This document shows, in pieces, positions 13,322 to 24,238 of a stretch of 64,000 bases of DNA; the stretch's first letter is position 1, and the number at the start of each line of letters is the position of its first letter. Made by a program: the position numbers and the translations under genes. Below the pieces are notes generated by a model. That model was not told the origin of the DNA, made no database searches, and saw only the letters and a program-made list of their open reading frames with translations. This stretch comes from Dryococelus australis. Taxonomy: Eukaryota; Arthropoda; Insecta; Phasmatodea; Phasmatidae. The stretch covers positions 65,552,590 to 65,616,589 of the forward strand of contig CM057002.1 of assembly GCA_029891345.1 (NCBI GenBank), given 5' to 3'.

Positions 13322-15920
13322 TACATACACTCGCAATTAGGCTGCCACCTGGTGGTGAACTCTCTCACCTCTCCTTCACCCAACCAACTCCCTTCCTGAA
13401 CTTACCAACCCCTCTCACAGATACCAATTCCTCCCTCAACACATTCCACTCTCTCACAGACCTCACAAGCATGGACTGCCTACCCCGCTCCGTTCTCCTT
13501 CACACCCTCTGAAGCTTCTCACTGTTGTTTCCTCTTCCTCTAAACACCCCCTTACTTAGCTTGCAGTGTAGCCCTCCCCATCCTCCCTCTTCATTCACCA
13601 CTCTGTACATCCTAACTTTCCTCCTGTCCTTCAATGAGCTCCACCCCATTTCTTTCATCATCACTGATGGCGTATAGTTCCCTTCTTCCTCACCATCTTG
13701 CCCCTGCCTTCTCCACCTACCCTTCATCCATCTTGCTGCCTTTCTCTGCACCTTTTCCAGTTCTCGCACCTCCACCTCCACATACGGGTCCTATACTGCT
13801 GCAGCATATTCTAACATTGGCCATACCATTGTGCCATACGCCTTCTCCTTCACCTCACAGCTGACTCCATTCAGCACCCTTCCCGCATACCTAGAACCTC
13901 TTCCCTTTGCAACCACCCTCTCTACCTGTTTTTTCCACCTGAGGTCTCCCTGCAGTACAATCCCTAAATACTTATATTCTGCTGCTTCTTCTATCTCTTG
14001 TCACTCCCATCTGTACATGTCCTTGCTTATCATCTTCTTCCTTGTGAACCTCACTACCTTAGTTTTTCTTACATTCATCTTCATTTTATTTTTCCTGGTC
14101 CACAACCATATCTTATCAATGTCCAACTGCAAATTTCCGCCCCCCCCCCCTCTCCCTCCTCAGCATATACAACACAATCATCTGCAAACAATCTGATTTT
14201 TCCACTAATCCCCAAACCCATGTAATTTACCATTATGGTAAATAACAAAGGATCCAGCACGCTTCCCTGTGGTACCCCTGACGTAACCTCCTCTTCCTCC
14301 GATATTGCCTCCCCCACTTTCACCCTCTGCCTTCGCCCCCTGAAAAATTGTCCCCTATCCACTCCACTACCCTCTTGTCCTCTACTTTCCCCATCAATGT
14401 CCCATGGGGTACCTTATCAAATGCCTTCTCAAAATCTATGAAGCAGGCATCCACCGGCTTCCCCTCATCAACTACCTGCACCAGATCCTCTAATAACCCA
14501 GCCATCTGAGTCTCACATGAGTATCCCCTCCTGAAACCATGCTAGGACTACTCCAACCAATTCCTATTGTTCATAACCCTCACCACATACTGCACCACCA
14601 GCCTCTCCATTACTTTTCCTGTACTTGATGTGAGACTCACCGGTCTGTAGCTACCAGGCCTCCCCCTATCCACTCCCTGCTTGTGTATAGGTACCACCAT
14701 AGCATACTTCCAATCTTGTGGTAACTTACCCTGTCCTAATGACTCTTTAAACAGCACTTCTAAATATTTCACCAACTCCTTGCCACCAAACTTTAGTGCT
14801 GAGTTTCCTATCCCATCTGGACCCTTGCCTTACTGCTCTCCAAACCCTTAATTATCTTTTCTATCACCCACTCCCTCATCTTAAACTCACTAAACACCCC
14901 CCGAACCCTGTTTGCCCCCCTATTCCAACCATCCTTTACCTCAAACACTGACAAGTACTGTCCTTGCAGCATCTCAGATTTTTCTTGATCATTTATTGCA
15001 TGCCTACCATCCCTTCCTGTTAGCAGAGGGATTCCTTCCTCTCCTCCCCTTAACCTCCTAACATACCTAAACAATTTCCTCCATTCCTTGCCTTTTCATT
15101 CTTCCACCATGTTCCCCAGAAATACATACTTTGCCTGTTTGATCTTCCTTTTAAGCTCCCTACCCATTTGTTTCATCATTTCTTTAGATCTTATCATCCC
15201 GTCATTTCTCCACTTGGCATATAATTTTCTGCACTTCGTCTTCATTTTCAAAATCTCCTGTCCATAATATGGCAGATCTCCCCCAGTCCGTAACCTTTTC
15301 ATTGGCACAAATCTCTCTAACATAACCTCCATTAATCCTCTAAACTCCCTCCACAACCCCTCTACACCCTTCTCCATAGACCATTTTTTAAACCTGTCTC
15401 TCAGGAAGATTTCTGCCCCCTTCTTGTCTCCTCTCCCATACTGCCACACCAACCTTTCTGCCATTTGCACTTCCCTCATCGTGTCAATCCCAATTTCCAC
15501 AACCGGGATATGATGGTCGCTTATACCATCCAATACTATTGCACCAACTACAGCATTCCTAGGTCTGACCAACACCACATCCAGCACTGACCCAACACCC
15601 TCCTCATTCCATATCATAGGTGTTTCTACTACCTGGACTAATCCTCTGTTGACTAACTGTGCTGCCATTCTCTGCATCATGCTACCCATTCCTTCTGCAC
15701 CCTCTACCCATTTCACCCCTGGCATATTCAAATCCCCTGCTACAACAACCCACTGCCTGTCCTTTAGTCTATCAACCCTCTCCTTGATCATCTCAATTGC
15801 CTGCCATCCCTGTCCTGGTGGTCTATACGCTGCCAGCAAAGTAATACTCATATTACTACTTCCACTGTTGCTACAGTAACTACAAGTTACTGTAATGGAG
15901 ATAAGTACTTTTGATGCCAT
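13322..15920 (-). mobile_element. 5'-truncated LINE (CR1/L2/Jockey group) pol relic
   Basis: The minus strand holds a nearly continuous non-LTR pol. At 15920-15096 a 274-codon frame carries an apurinic-type endonuclease. Its GDLN motif is near residue 63 and the SDHHIPV motif near residue 135; the N-terminal part of the domain is missing. From 15074 to about 14050 follows the reverse transcriptase: SYRPVSLTS..GKVMERLV (14680-14620), CFIDFEKAFDKVPHG (near 14430), GVPQGSVLDPLLF (near 14270) and the catalytic LFADDCVVYA block (near 14195). The region 13781-13500 encodes LEKVQRKAARWM and GWSSLKDRRKVRMYRVVN, typical of the C-terminal region of this group. Frames are split by a few indels and stops. 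The 3' end runs into TGTA repeats near 13325. ORF1 is absent, so the copy is 5'-truncated as LINEs often are. Confidence 0.92.
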
Positions 15921-16315
15921 GAGTAGGTTTCTTGATTAAAAAATTCGCAGCTGACAGTATTTTTATAATTTGAGTTCATTCCCTTACACAATTGTTTCAA
16001 GACACACATATGAAAGCACAACACACACAGGCATTTTCCTTGAGCATGAAGATAAACATGGTGAAACAAACAGTGAAAATAATTTCTATATTTGTTATGA
16101 CACAAGATTATGTAAGAGATCAATTGTGCAAAATTTTCACAAGAAAAGCACACCAACTAAACCCCCCTTTCCAGTTGGCAAATAAGATTGCTACCACACA
16201 CAATATAAAAAAATTATTTTAATGAGTAGCCAATGTTGACCGAATTGGCACTTCTGCTGAGATGTATGAACTTCAGATAATTTTCAGCTGATATGACAAA
16301 AGTAAAATGTTGTGT
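15921..16315. other. AT-rich flank of the LINE
   Basis: Open frames of 71-89 codons overlap on both strands without recognisable content. Confidence 0.35.
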
Positions 16316-16316
16316 G

Positions 16317-16456
16317 TATAATCCATTCATGACTGGAACAGACTTATGAAAATCAACCTTTAAATAAACATCCTAGCTATGCATGCAGCTAATGGCTAGA
16401 GTGTTTTTTCAAAGGTTGATTTTCATACGTCTGTTCCAGTCGTGAATGGACTATAG
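16317..16456. repeat. Long inverted repeat (MITE-like fold-back)
   Basis: Arms of about 48 bp (16317-16365 and 16409-16456) are inverted copies with only a few mismatches, around a spacer of about 43 bp. The left arm contains CATTCATGACTGGAACAGAC and the right arm is its complement with Tyr-type transitions. The form is that of a short MITE or fold-back element. No clear target duplication was seen. Confidence 0.7.
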
Positions 16457-17330
16457 TTTGTTCTGATTTATTCTTCAGTCAGTATTATTTGCCTTTGCAA
16501 ATATTTAAAGGTTTTCTCACAAAGTGCATTCACCAGTATCTAGGATACAAAAGCATCGGTGAGAAAGAGACTTAACTTCCACTGTTTCTGCAAACTAAGT
16601 TTGTAGTTTTTGTCCCATGACATTGAGTGCTACCAGCCCGGGGGGGGGAGCAGGACTGTTTATGTGCCCCTCAACCAAAATGTGATGGGGAGTAGAGAAG
16701 ATAATACACAAATATGATGATATTGTGCAGATTTTCTCTCACAAAATTCTTTTAGCTTTGTCTTGTTTTCCTCGATGGGGTTGATTATTTTTAGTTTATA
16801 AGCTAAAGAATATGCTATTATTTTCTGTGAGATATTACACCCACCTACAGAGAAAACCAGATGTTGACATCTGGATAGAGCTCAAGTCTGCATGCATGTA
16901 TTAGGTTTTTTTTTTTACATCAGTTATAAAATGCTTTCCCGCAGGTTATATTTATAAATTGCTGCACGTATGCAAATTTGGTACATCAGTTTTGTAGGTA
17001 TATTGTGTTTCAAGAGAAGTGTACAAGTTAAGTTTTTTCTCTCTCTCTTAGTGAATATAGATGGTGTTCCCTATAGATATATTATAACGAGGTTCTAATG
17101 TATTTACAAGTAGATTAATAACATTTTCATGAAAAGAATTAATTCCGTGACGGGCGTTAATTTTGAATCTTCCTGTTCATAAACAAATGTGTTTATATCA
17201 ACCCAAATGTGTAGCAAAGCAATCAAGTACAAAAAATCTACATATTTTGTTTTTTGAAAGAATTAGGTAGGCTATATATAATAGTATGTACATATTTTGC
17301 AAGTAACTTTAATTCAGTAGATTGCAGAAA
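16457..17330. other. AT-rich DNA with a pogo/Tigger-like terminus
   Basis: Mostly featureless. Read on the minus strand from 17101, 'ATTAGAACCTCGTTATAAT' matches the pogo/Tigger-type ends found elsewhere in this window (CAGTAGAACCTC type). The opposite end was not found. Confidence 0.4.

Positions 17331-17337
<7 letters not shown>

Positions 17338-17376
<39 letters not shown>
17338..17376. repeat. (AT)n microsatellite
   Basis: About 38 bp of AT dinucleotides follow an A-run at 17327-17338. Confidence 0.95.
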
Positions 17377-17377
<1 letters not shown>

Positions 17378-18234
17378 GTTTGGAAACTACCTGTCAATTC
17401 AAACCACAGCATCTGGGGGCAAACAGAAACAAGAAACTCTAGTCGCAAAATGTTCGGAAAGGCCTTTTAGTATGTTTAAATTGAAGTTGAATTTCGGCAA
17501 ACTACGTTGGCTGTCAGCAGCCGTATGTACCTGCATGCATAACATGAAGGCGAACTGATCGACAGCAGTGCTGCATGCGGCACTCGGCGCTGCGTGTTTG
17601 TCGAGTGAGTTGTCACTGTCCCACACACAGGCGTCACCGCAGTGGCAAGAGAGCTTGCAGTTTCATGGGGGCCTATGTACAGGTGCTGGCCACATGTTGC
17701 ACCAGCACCATTCATCTTTATCTCAACTTCAATTTAAACATATTAAATTGCCTTTCCGAATGTTTTGCGACTAAGAGTTTCCTGTTGATATTCGCTCACA
17801 GATGCTGTGGTTTGAATGTCGACAGGTAGTTTCCAAACATCTGTGTATGTCTATATATAGGTATAAACAATCAACCATTTTTTGTTTCAAGTCTACCACT
17901 TGACTGTCAACAGCAACAAAACATGTACAGGTATACAACCTTATGCATGCTTACTGTTTTCTGTGTTCATAAATAAGTATTTTCTATAAACATAGACTGG
18001 TGTATTTTTTAATTTTTGTCTTCACTTGAACTGTTATGATTTGTTGCATTGTTTTTTCTTTGTTCACTGTAAACTGAAATAAGTTAAAAATTGCTTTTAA
18101 TTTTGCTGCATTTTACCAATACCATTGCTTTAAGTACAGTAATAACCTAAATATAAGCAAAAAGCTTTTTCACACATGGCAGCACATCTGTGAATTGGCA
18201 CAGCTCTAATCTTTTCCTTTCCTTTGGGTGCTTT

Positions 18235-18247
18235 GGGGGGGGGGGGG
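18235..18247. repeat. G homopolymer
   Basis: A run of 13 G, in a region otherwise without assigned features. Confidence 0.95.
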
Positions 18248-18382
18248 TGATAGCCTTTATCCCCTCCCTCGAATTTGTGCCTTAAGACAGAGGAGAGTTG
18301 AGGAAAGTTTGAAACTGTTGTACAATATTAGTGGCCACTACTGACTGTGGGTATTGATAGAACTGTTTCTTTCTTTGTGCAG

Positions 18383-18636
18383 GTCTGGTCGATGAAAAAA
18401 CTCAGCTGTATGCTGTGTATACAAAAGAAAAACCAACGGAGGAGGGGCATTACTACTTTTTGGGAAAGGTTTATACGTCACCCATGAATTTTCTCCATAT
18501 GTGCAAGTCAAATAGCTATAATTTCAAGGAATACCTGCCTACATGGCAGAACTGCCAATCTTGGGTGAAGGAACTTGCTGCAATGTTAGGACCTGAAATT
18601 TCTTCACAGATGAATAAATTCCGAACCCTGATGGAA
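18383..18636 (+). CDS. Candidate internal exon of an unidentified host gene
   Basis: The stretch is preceded by a strong pyrimidine tract and acceptor (TTTCTTTCTTTGTGCAG) and ends in a consensus donor (ATGGAA/GTAAGA). Between them is one open frame of 84 codons, entered with two bases completing a split codon (phase 1 in, phase 0 out). Its composition looks like an ordinary globular protein: LVDEKTQLYAVYTKEK, then GHYYFLGKVY, then TWQNCQSWVKELAAML. The 'NCQ.WV' pattern recalls the Asn-Cys segment of permuted papain-fold hydrolases (PPPDE/LRAT-like), but this is inference from a very short motif. No transposon motif is present. Neighbouring exons were not found, so introns would be long. It could also be a decayed unknown transposon fragment that happens to keep splice-like borders. 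Confidence 0.45.
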
Positions 18637-18827
18637 GTAAGACCAGCATTTGCAAAGGTTGTAAAATACTCCTCTTCAAGTGCCAACTTTTCCTCGTGTC
18701 CGTCCCACATGACGTTTAATTTCTCTAAAACAGCAGCTGGTTCAATGACTGAAAACTGAAGCAGAAAATATACAAGAAAGTCATCCTAAGTTTTTCAGTG
18801 CCATTTCTCGGCCAATTTGAGCATGTG

Positions 18828-18900
18828 CCTTAGGAACTCTGTTGCTAGAGCACTGGCTTGGGAAGTCAAGATATCTGTGGTGTGAATCCTTGTATGAATA
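18828..18900 (+). repeat. tRNA-derived SINE head or tRNA pseudogene
   Basis: TTGCTAGAGCACTGGCTT resembles a tRNA D-arm/A-box, and 'gtgtgaatcc' sits where the B-box (GGTTCGAATCC) is expected, about 38 bp further on. Stems are imperfect, so this is not a functional tRNA. A non-tRNA body could not be delimited. Confidence 0.45.
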
Positions 18901-19092
18901 TTTGTTCTTTTTTTACAGATTTTATGTATTTTTCAAAAGAATATCTGTCTGAATTTGGAAAATGAAGTTTTACCCGATTTATTTGTAATCCTCATATTTT
19001 ATTAATTGTAAAAAAAAAATTGAGGTGGATAAATTTAGACACTTTTTCCAATACATAAAGCTTCTAAAAGTAATTAAATATAAAAAGTGAGA

Positions 19093-19180
19093 TAGTATTT
19101 CTATGTGGAATATATCATATCATGGGTACAAAATGGTAGTATTTCCATGTGGAATATATCATATCGTGGGTACAAAATGG
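19093..19180. repeat. 44-bp tandem duplication
   Basis: Two units with period 44 differ at only two positions, starting with TAGTATTTCTATGTGGAA and TAGTATTTCCATGTGGAA. A third partial start follows at 19181. Confidence 0.9.
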
Positions 19181-19485
19181 TAGTATTTAAAACAAACAGC
19201 TACACACTGAGTTTAAGCTGTTTGTAGTTAATTGAAAGCCCAGCAGTCTTTCAGTCCTTTGCATATGGCTTTCACCTAAAGTTTGCATCAACTCCTCTCT
19301 GTCTCATGTAACTTGGCAAGATTTTGACAGTTCGACGAAAGTAGTGCCAATGTTTAAGTTTTGTTTATGTATCCTTTCACCGTCAGCTGGTGCATCAAGT
19401 AGAGGCTGTATATTTTATCAACACACTGTCAGCTAATCCACTTGCCAGTGAACTTTAATGCTAAACAAATTTTAAGGCATTTTAG

Positions 19486-19548
19486 ACTGACACCTGTCTA
19501 AAAACATTTTAGGTTATAAACCTACGAATATTTTAGACAGGTGTCAGT
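19486..19548. repeat. 18-bp perfect inverted repeat
   Basis: ACTGACACCTGTCTAAAA at 19486-19503 is the exact reverse complement of 19531-19548, with a 27-bp spacer that itself contains a weak inner palindrome. The similarity continues imperfectly outward, suggesting a decayed MITE-like fold-back. Confidence 0.85.
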
Positions 19549-20092
19549 AAAAATATAAAAACTTGCAAAAAATTTAATATTTGCTAACTCATTTTTAATT
19601 TTTCCGAGACAGCGAGTTTGGGTTAACAAATTTGAGAGACGGTAATTGTAGTTCTTTCTTATCACACTTACTAAACAGTTTGAGTGGGAAATACAGTAAA
19701 ATCCCTATATAACGCAGCTGTTGGGGGATGTATCTCAGACCCGCGTTATAGCTTTCCGCGCTATTCTGGAATATACCGAGTACAGTAGCAAAAAAGCCAG
19801 TGATCTAATGGGGCGTGGCACCTCTCTGTCAAACACGGAGCAAGTGTTATTTACCAACGTAACTCGTCAAACATTTAACCCCTTGCTATCAGAACTTTAT
19901 GTTTTATATGCATCATTGGACTTGACAGCACCCAAGGGAGATAAACAGAAGAGAACGCGTTGTGATGAAGGGTCACATGCATTCAAGCAAGAATAACTTA
20001 AAAAATACTGCATTTTCCAGGCAAAGGATGTACTTATTCCACCAAGGGCGGTGTTCGTTGTGAGGAGTTTGTCACGTGGGTTGAAGGAGGTT

Positions 20093-20112
20093 CCCCCCCC
20101 CCCCCCCCCCCC
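20093..20112. repeat. C homopolymer
   Basis: A run of 20 C followed by a T-rich tract. Confidence 0.95.
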
Positions 20113-20189
20113 TCTTTTTTTTCCCCTTTTCACCTGCTAGGCCTGTATGGGAGGAAGTGAAATGAGAAAGGAAGCTAACGTTCAAAGGT

Positions 20190-20249
20190 CGAATGCACGT
20201 TTGCACTGCAGATGCACGTTTGCACTGCAGATGCACGTTTGCAATGCCT
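20190..20249. repeat. 21-bp triplicated repeat
   Basis: Three consecutive units of period 21, each containing ATGCACGTTTGCA, lie within the Tigger-like element. The third ends in AATGCC rather than CTGCAG. Confidence 0.9.
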
Positions 20250-20394
20250 CACATGTTGCGAAACATGTCACTTGCTCGTCTGATTTGCATTTTACAGAGG
20301 AAAACTAAAACAAAAAAAAAGCTAATTATTTGTGGCATTCAAAGAAAGACCGCTTTTCCGCATTAAGCCTTGCTCACAATAGCTCGTCCGCTCA

Positions 20395-20397
<3 letters not shown>

Positions 20398-20430
<33 letters not shown>
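20398..20430. repeat. T homopolymer
   Basis: A run of 33 T, at the start of the first unit of the 177-bp duplication. Confidence 0.95.
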
Positions 20431-20714
20431 CGAAAATCGGAAGACATACCTTATAGCCAGTATGTATACATTATAATCAAAGTGTCTACATCATAATTAT
20501 AATGATTACGTAGAGCTATACCCTGTAGGAGATTAATTATAAGCCTGCAAATGACTTCAAAGCATGAATTTTGAGGCGTGCCTCAAATTTCAGAATTTTT
20601 TTTTTTTCGAAAATAGGAAAACATACTGCATAGCCGGTATATATACATTATAATCAAAGTGTCTACATCATAATTATAATGATTACATTGAGCTATACTC
20701 TGTAGGAGATTGAT
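20431..20714. repeat. 177-bp tandem duplication
   Basis: 20431-20546 and 20608-20714 align at period 177, both starting CGAAAAT and sharing TATAATCAAAGTGTCTACAT and CTGTAGGAGATT. Each unit is preceded by a T-run, which suggests duplication of a T-tailed module. Confidence 0.85.
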
Positions 20715-21095
20715 ACTGCGGCTTGCTGATGTCGCTTGTACATAGATCATTGGGGCTGGGCAGCTGTCGATCGATCGCTACAAGATTATTCTGGCGGCCG
20801 GCGACCAGACAGCCCCCACCACTGCCGTCATTACAGGGCCGGTTCAATTCATAACAGTGGCCGGGTATTGGAAAAACATGCTGATTGATGCGATTCACGT
20901 CAATGTGTTGAATGTCTATTAAATTTAGGCGGCATGTTGGTCTCTGCACTGGCATGATGAGGCCCGGCAATGTTTACGGGAATATAAAAGTTTAGTGCGG
21001 TCTACTTGAAATATTAACTATCCCGAATTTAAAATTATGCACATGGCCTTACTCGCCAATATGGTAATATAAGAACACATTTTATTTGCATATAC
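20690..21095 (+). repeat. Dispersed ~400-bp module, copy 1
   Basis: This stretch is repeated in inverted orientation at 36095-36500 with clear but imperfect identity. Shared anchors include GATAGTTAATATTTCAAGTA on the opposite strand, CAACACATTGA and AACACATTTTATTTGCATA. It lies within the Tigger-like element at 19694-21331. It contains no long open frame of interest and no family was recognised. Confidence 0.75.
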
Positions 21096-21331
21096 AAAAA
21101 ACCATGCAATATTGGTTGTAATGAATCAATAAAATAGATCCCTGTGCTGAAAGGAGGGAGAACGCGCACCCGCTCCCTCCGCCACATACATTAACATCCC
21201 TGACTCACGACCACCCGCCGACAGACCACACGCCTACCTGGCCGAACGTTTTCCACTTATTTATTTATTGAGTTCGGGAGAGATAAATTGCCTCTGTATA
21301 ACCGAACCTGCAGTATTCCAGGCTTCCACTG

Positions 21332-22250
21332 TATGTTGCGTGGAAAAACGTTAGAATTGCTTAAAAACTACTCTCACGTCACACTTTCTTCATTTTATTA
21401 ATACAAGATACTAAAAAAACAATGGATTTGCAAGAGAAAAGTATGGCGTGTAATGGATGTGGATGATTACCGGCCCAATAGAAATTACTAGTATTTAATC
21501 ACTGTACACTAAATAAGTTACTTTAAAAATTATGCAGAGCTTGTGGAAAAATAAAATCATTTGGTATCTGTTCGTAATATTGTTATTTTACATTTCTTTG
21601 ATCTTTCTGGCTGGTTAGGTTTGGGAAAGAGCAGACAGATGGTGGGCATTATATGGTAAAGCATGTTCTTGTGAGCAGAGTGCGATAGCCAACAAATAGT
21701 CAGCAGGTTTGCGTGCCTCTAGATCCTGTTTTTTTTTTTTTTAACTTGGATTTTCTCTTATGGCTTGAAACAACATGAATTTGAAATATATTTCGTCAAA
21801 TTATTTGAAAAAATAATTCAATAATACCATGCTATATTTCTGTAGGCTTTTAGAATTAATATCAAGCATGTATGGAAAGCATGGATGAAGAGCGGGGATA
21901 CGACATGAAAAGATCTAAGGTTTGAAGTTGCGTTTCATTTGGATATAGATAGTTTTATTGTGCATTTCATTTTGAACACCTATACATTACTACTTCAGTA
22001 CGAAGTTTAGTTTTCAACATTTACAACCGCTGTTTTGTGACCACGTCAAACAAAATGTATTAATTAATCTATGGACTCTTTCATACCGTGTATTATCTGC
22101 TTGTCTGATGTGCATCGCCAGTGCAATCCGAATAGCCAACTTAATATTACTTTTGTTCGTTCATGCATTAGCTAATACAGGATTTTGTAAACGGCACTTT
22201 GTTTTGGTTAAGTCAAGTTGCCACTCACTGACTGCCGCTGCCGCCGAACC
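21332..22250. other. AT-rich DNA, nothing recognised
   Basis: Apart from a short T-run at 21730-21742, no feature is seen. Confidence 0.4.
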
Positions 22251-22358
22251 CTCATACGGCACCGAATGGCCTGTGTATCATGAGACCGGGAGCCTAGACT
22301 CCCATAACTCACAGGATGTTTGTAAGACAAAATGCACCCCGACACTTACTTAAATCAT

Positions 22359-22415
22359 TGCCCAAGAAACCACAGCTACACGGCGGGGCGCCGTGTAGCT
22401 GTGGTTTCTTGGGCA
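22359..22415. repeat. Perfect 27-bp inverted repeat with 3-nt loop
   Basis: The arms 22359-22385 and 22389-22415 are exact reverse complements around GGG. Arm content is mixed (CCAAGAAACCACAGCTACAC), so it is not low-complexity. Similarity stops abruptly outside the arms. It may be a fold-back insertion scar, a strong RNA hairpin or an assembly/fold-back artefact. Confidence 0.95.
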
Positions 22416-23854
22416 CCGGATCCATGTTAAGGCTGTTTAAGTTGTTGCCTATTTTTAAATTAAGTTACGTGTGGTTGTATTCGGCGGGGGAGTGAGGCTC
22501 CCCTCCAGCCTCACGACTGGAGTGAATGTTTGTGTTGTGATGTCTGTCTAATATGTTGGTCTGTTGTTTGCAAGTGTGCAAACTAAACTCACATTTTTTG
22601 TATAGGTGTGTCCCTAGTCTCTCGGGGGGCAGCCCACAGGGTACGTTTCATTGTTTCAATGTGTAGTGTAGGAGAGAATTAAGAAATTTATAGTCAAATG
22701 TGTTTGTGCTGATGGCTCTTATTCAAAGATATAATATACTTATTAAAATTTAGTTATACTTATGGCACACTTCTGTTTTGATGCTGATAGCACTTTAATT
22801 TTATTTATTTATTTTTTTCCGGTATGAAATATGACTCAAAGTGGGCATGTTATTAAAAGCTAATTGTAATGTTAATTGTGTGCCATATTTTTTTCATTCT
22901 GCTACCTGAGAAGAAAAAATAATTTATTTTGCTATAATTAAGTAAGAAATTTTGTGGGGGAGGGGGGGGGGGAGCAAAGTTTGATGTTTTTTCCTCCCCC
23001 CCTCACCAACCCTTTAATATAGTTGAGCACTGAGAGTGCAAACCTGAAAGAAAAGTGGTTGTTTTTAGTGCATATTCTAGGGGGCCCTTGGTACCATAGT
23101 CCAGTCGGATTTCTGGTAAAATTAGGGCTCCCACCTTATGCCTTCTTGGTAGTCAGCTTCTCCCCTGAAACAGACTATCAAGTCGGTGCGTCACTGTGCG
23201 TACATGATAATATAAGTATTTTATGGTGTTTTTTTTAACGTTGGTTTTTGTGAATTTTTTTATGATTTTTTTTATTATATTTTGTTGTATAAATATGGTT
23301 TTGTCCTTTTTTTAATTTTATGCACGTGTATACATATTTTTTTTTTGTTTTTCTATAATTTTAATTATTAATTACCTATCCCTGTATGTCCAGTGTTGAA
23401 AGCTAGCTAAGTGATATATACAGTGGTGGTAGTGATTATTGCGAAGTTATCCCATATGAACACTATTCCCTGGGCCAGTGCGAGTGCCACTAGGCCTGAT
23501 TCCCGGGTGGAGGTGGGGCAGGTCTCCTACTCACTGACTGTCATTTTCTTGCCAAGTTATATGAAACAGAGAGTACTTAGAAGTCTGTTGTATTTGCTCA
23601 TCAGATGAACAATCCTATCATATAAAGAGTAGTAAGTTTGACGTGTGACGTTGGCTGACTGACGACGATGTCACGGTCAGGCAAGTTTTTTATGTAGGTC
23701 AGAGACATGGGCGAAATTACGTGGGCTGACTTTACTGGCTACTAACCGGACCCCGGTAGGAGTATAGGCTAGCGCACGTGGCCCGACGGCACATCACAAA
23801 GTCGGTTGTCAGTTTGGTTGTCCTTCGTACTACTGGTTCGCACACCGCCATTGG

Positions 23855-24238
23855 TTTACCTGCATTGGACATGGCCCGGGATAGCTCCTGACTGGGCCAC
23901 TGTTGCTGCTTAGGTCGGCCGCAACTTTTGCTCAGTCCTTGGACGGAGGGCTGCTAGTCCTGCTGCTCCGGAACTACGGGTTTACCTGCATTGGACATGG
24001 CCCGGGATAGCTCCTGACTGGGCCATTGTTGCTGCTTAGGTCGGCTGCAACTTTTGCCCATTCCTTGGGCGGAGGGCTGCTAGTCCTGCTGCTCCGGAAC
24101 TACGGGTTTACCTGCATTGGACATGGCCCGGGATAGCTCCTGACTGGGCCACTGTTGCTGCGGAGGTCGGCCGCAACTTTTGCCCAGTCCTTGGGTGGAG
24201 GGCTGCTAGTCCTGCTGCTCTGGAACTACGGGTTTACA
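23855..24238. repeat. 126-bp tandem repeat, three copies
   Basis: Units begin at 23855, 23981 and 24107 with TTTACCTGCATTGGACATGG. A truncated fourth start is at 24233 (TTTAC only). The copies are nearly identical. Although 126 is a multiple of three, all six frames contain a stop within the unit, so it does not encode a repeated peptide. Confidence 0.95.

Larger units (their letters stand above)
19694..21331. mobile_element. pogo/Tigger-like non-autonomous DNA element
   Basis: The left end reads CAGTAAAATCCCTATATAAC and the right end, on the minus strand, CAGTGGAAGCCTGGAATACT. The first 24 bases agree at about 15 positions, including CAGT, CC and GCAG. Both ends are flanked by TA, as expected for Tc1/mariner/pogo target duplications. 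The 1.6-kb interior has no transposase. It holds a C homopolymer, three 21-bp repeats, a T homopolymer, a 177-bp tandem duplication and a ~400-bp module that recurs inverted at 36.1-36.5 kb. The ends are diverged, so the exact borders are probable rather than certain. Confidence 0.5.

Noticed and set aside
14081..14441. Plus-strand frames over the LINE
   Set aside because: They are antisense shadows of the reverse transcriptase coding sequence.
23855..24238. Repeat protein encoded by the 126-bp units
   Set aside because: Each of the six frames has a stop codon within one unit.
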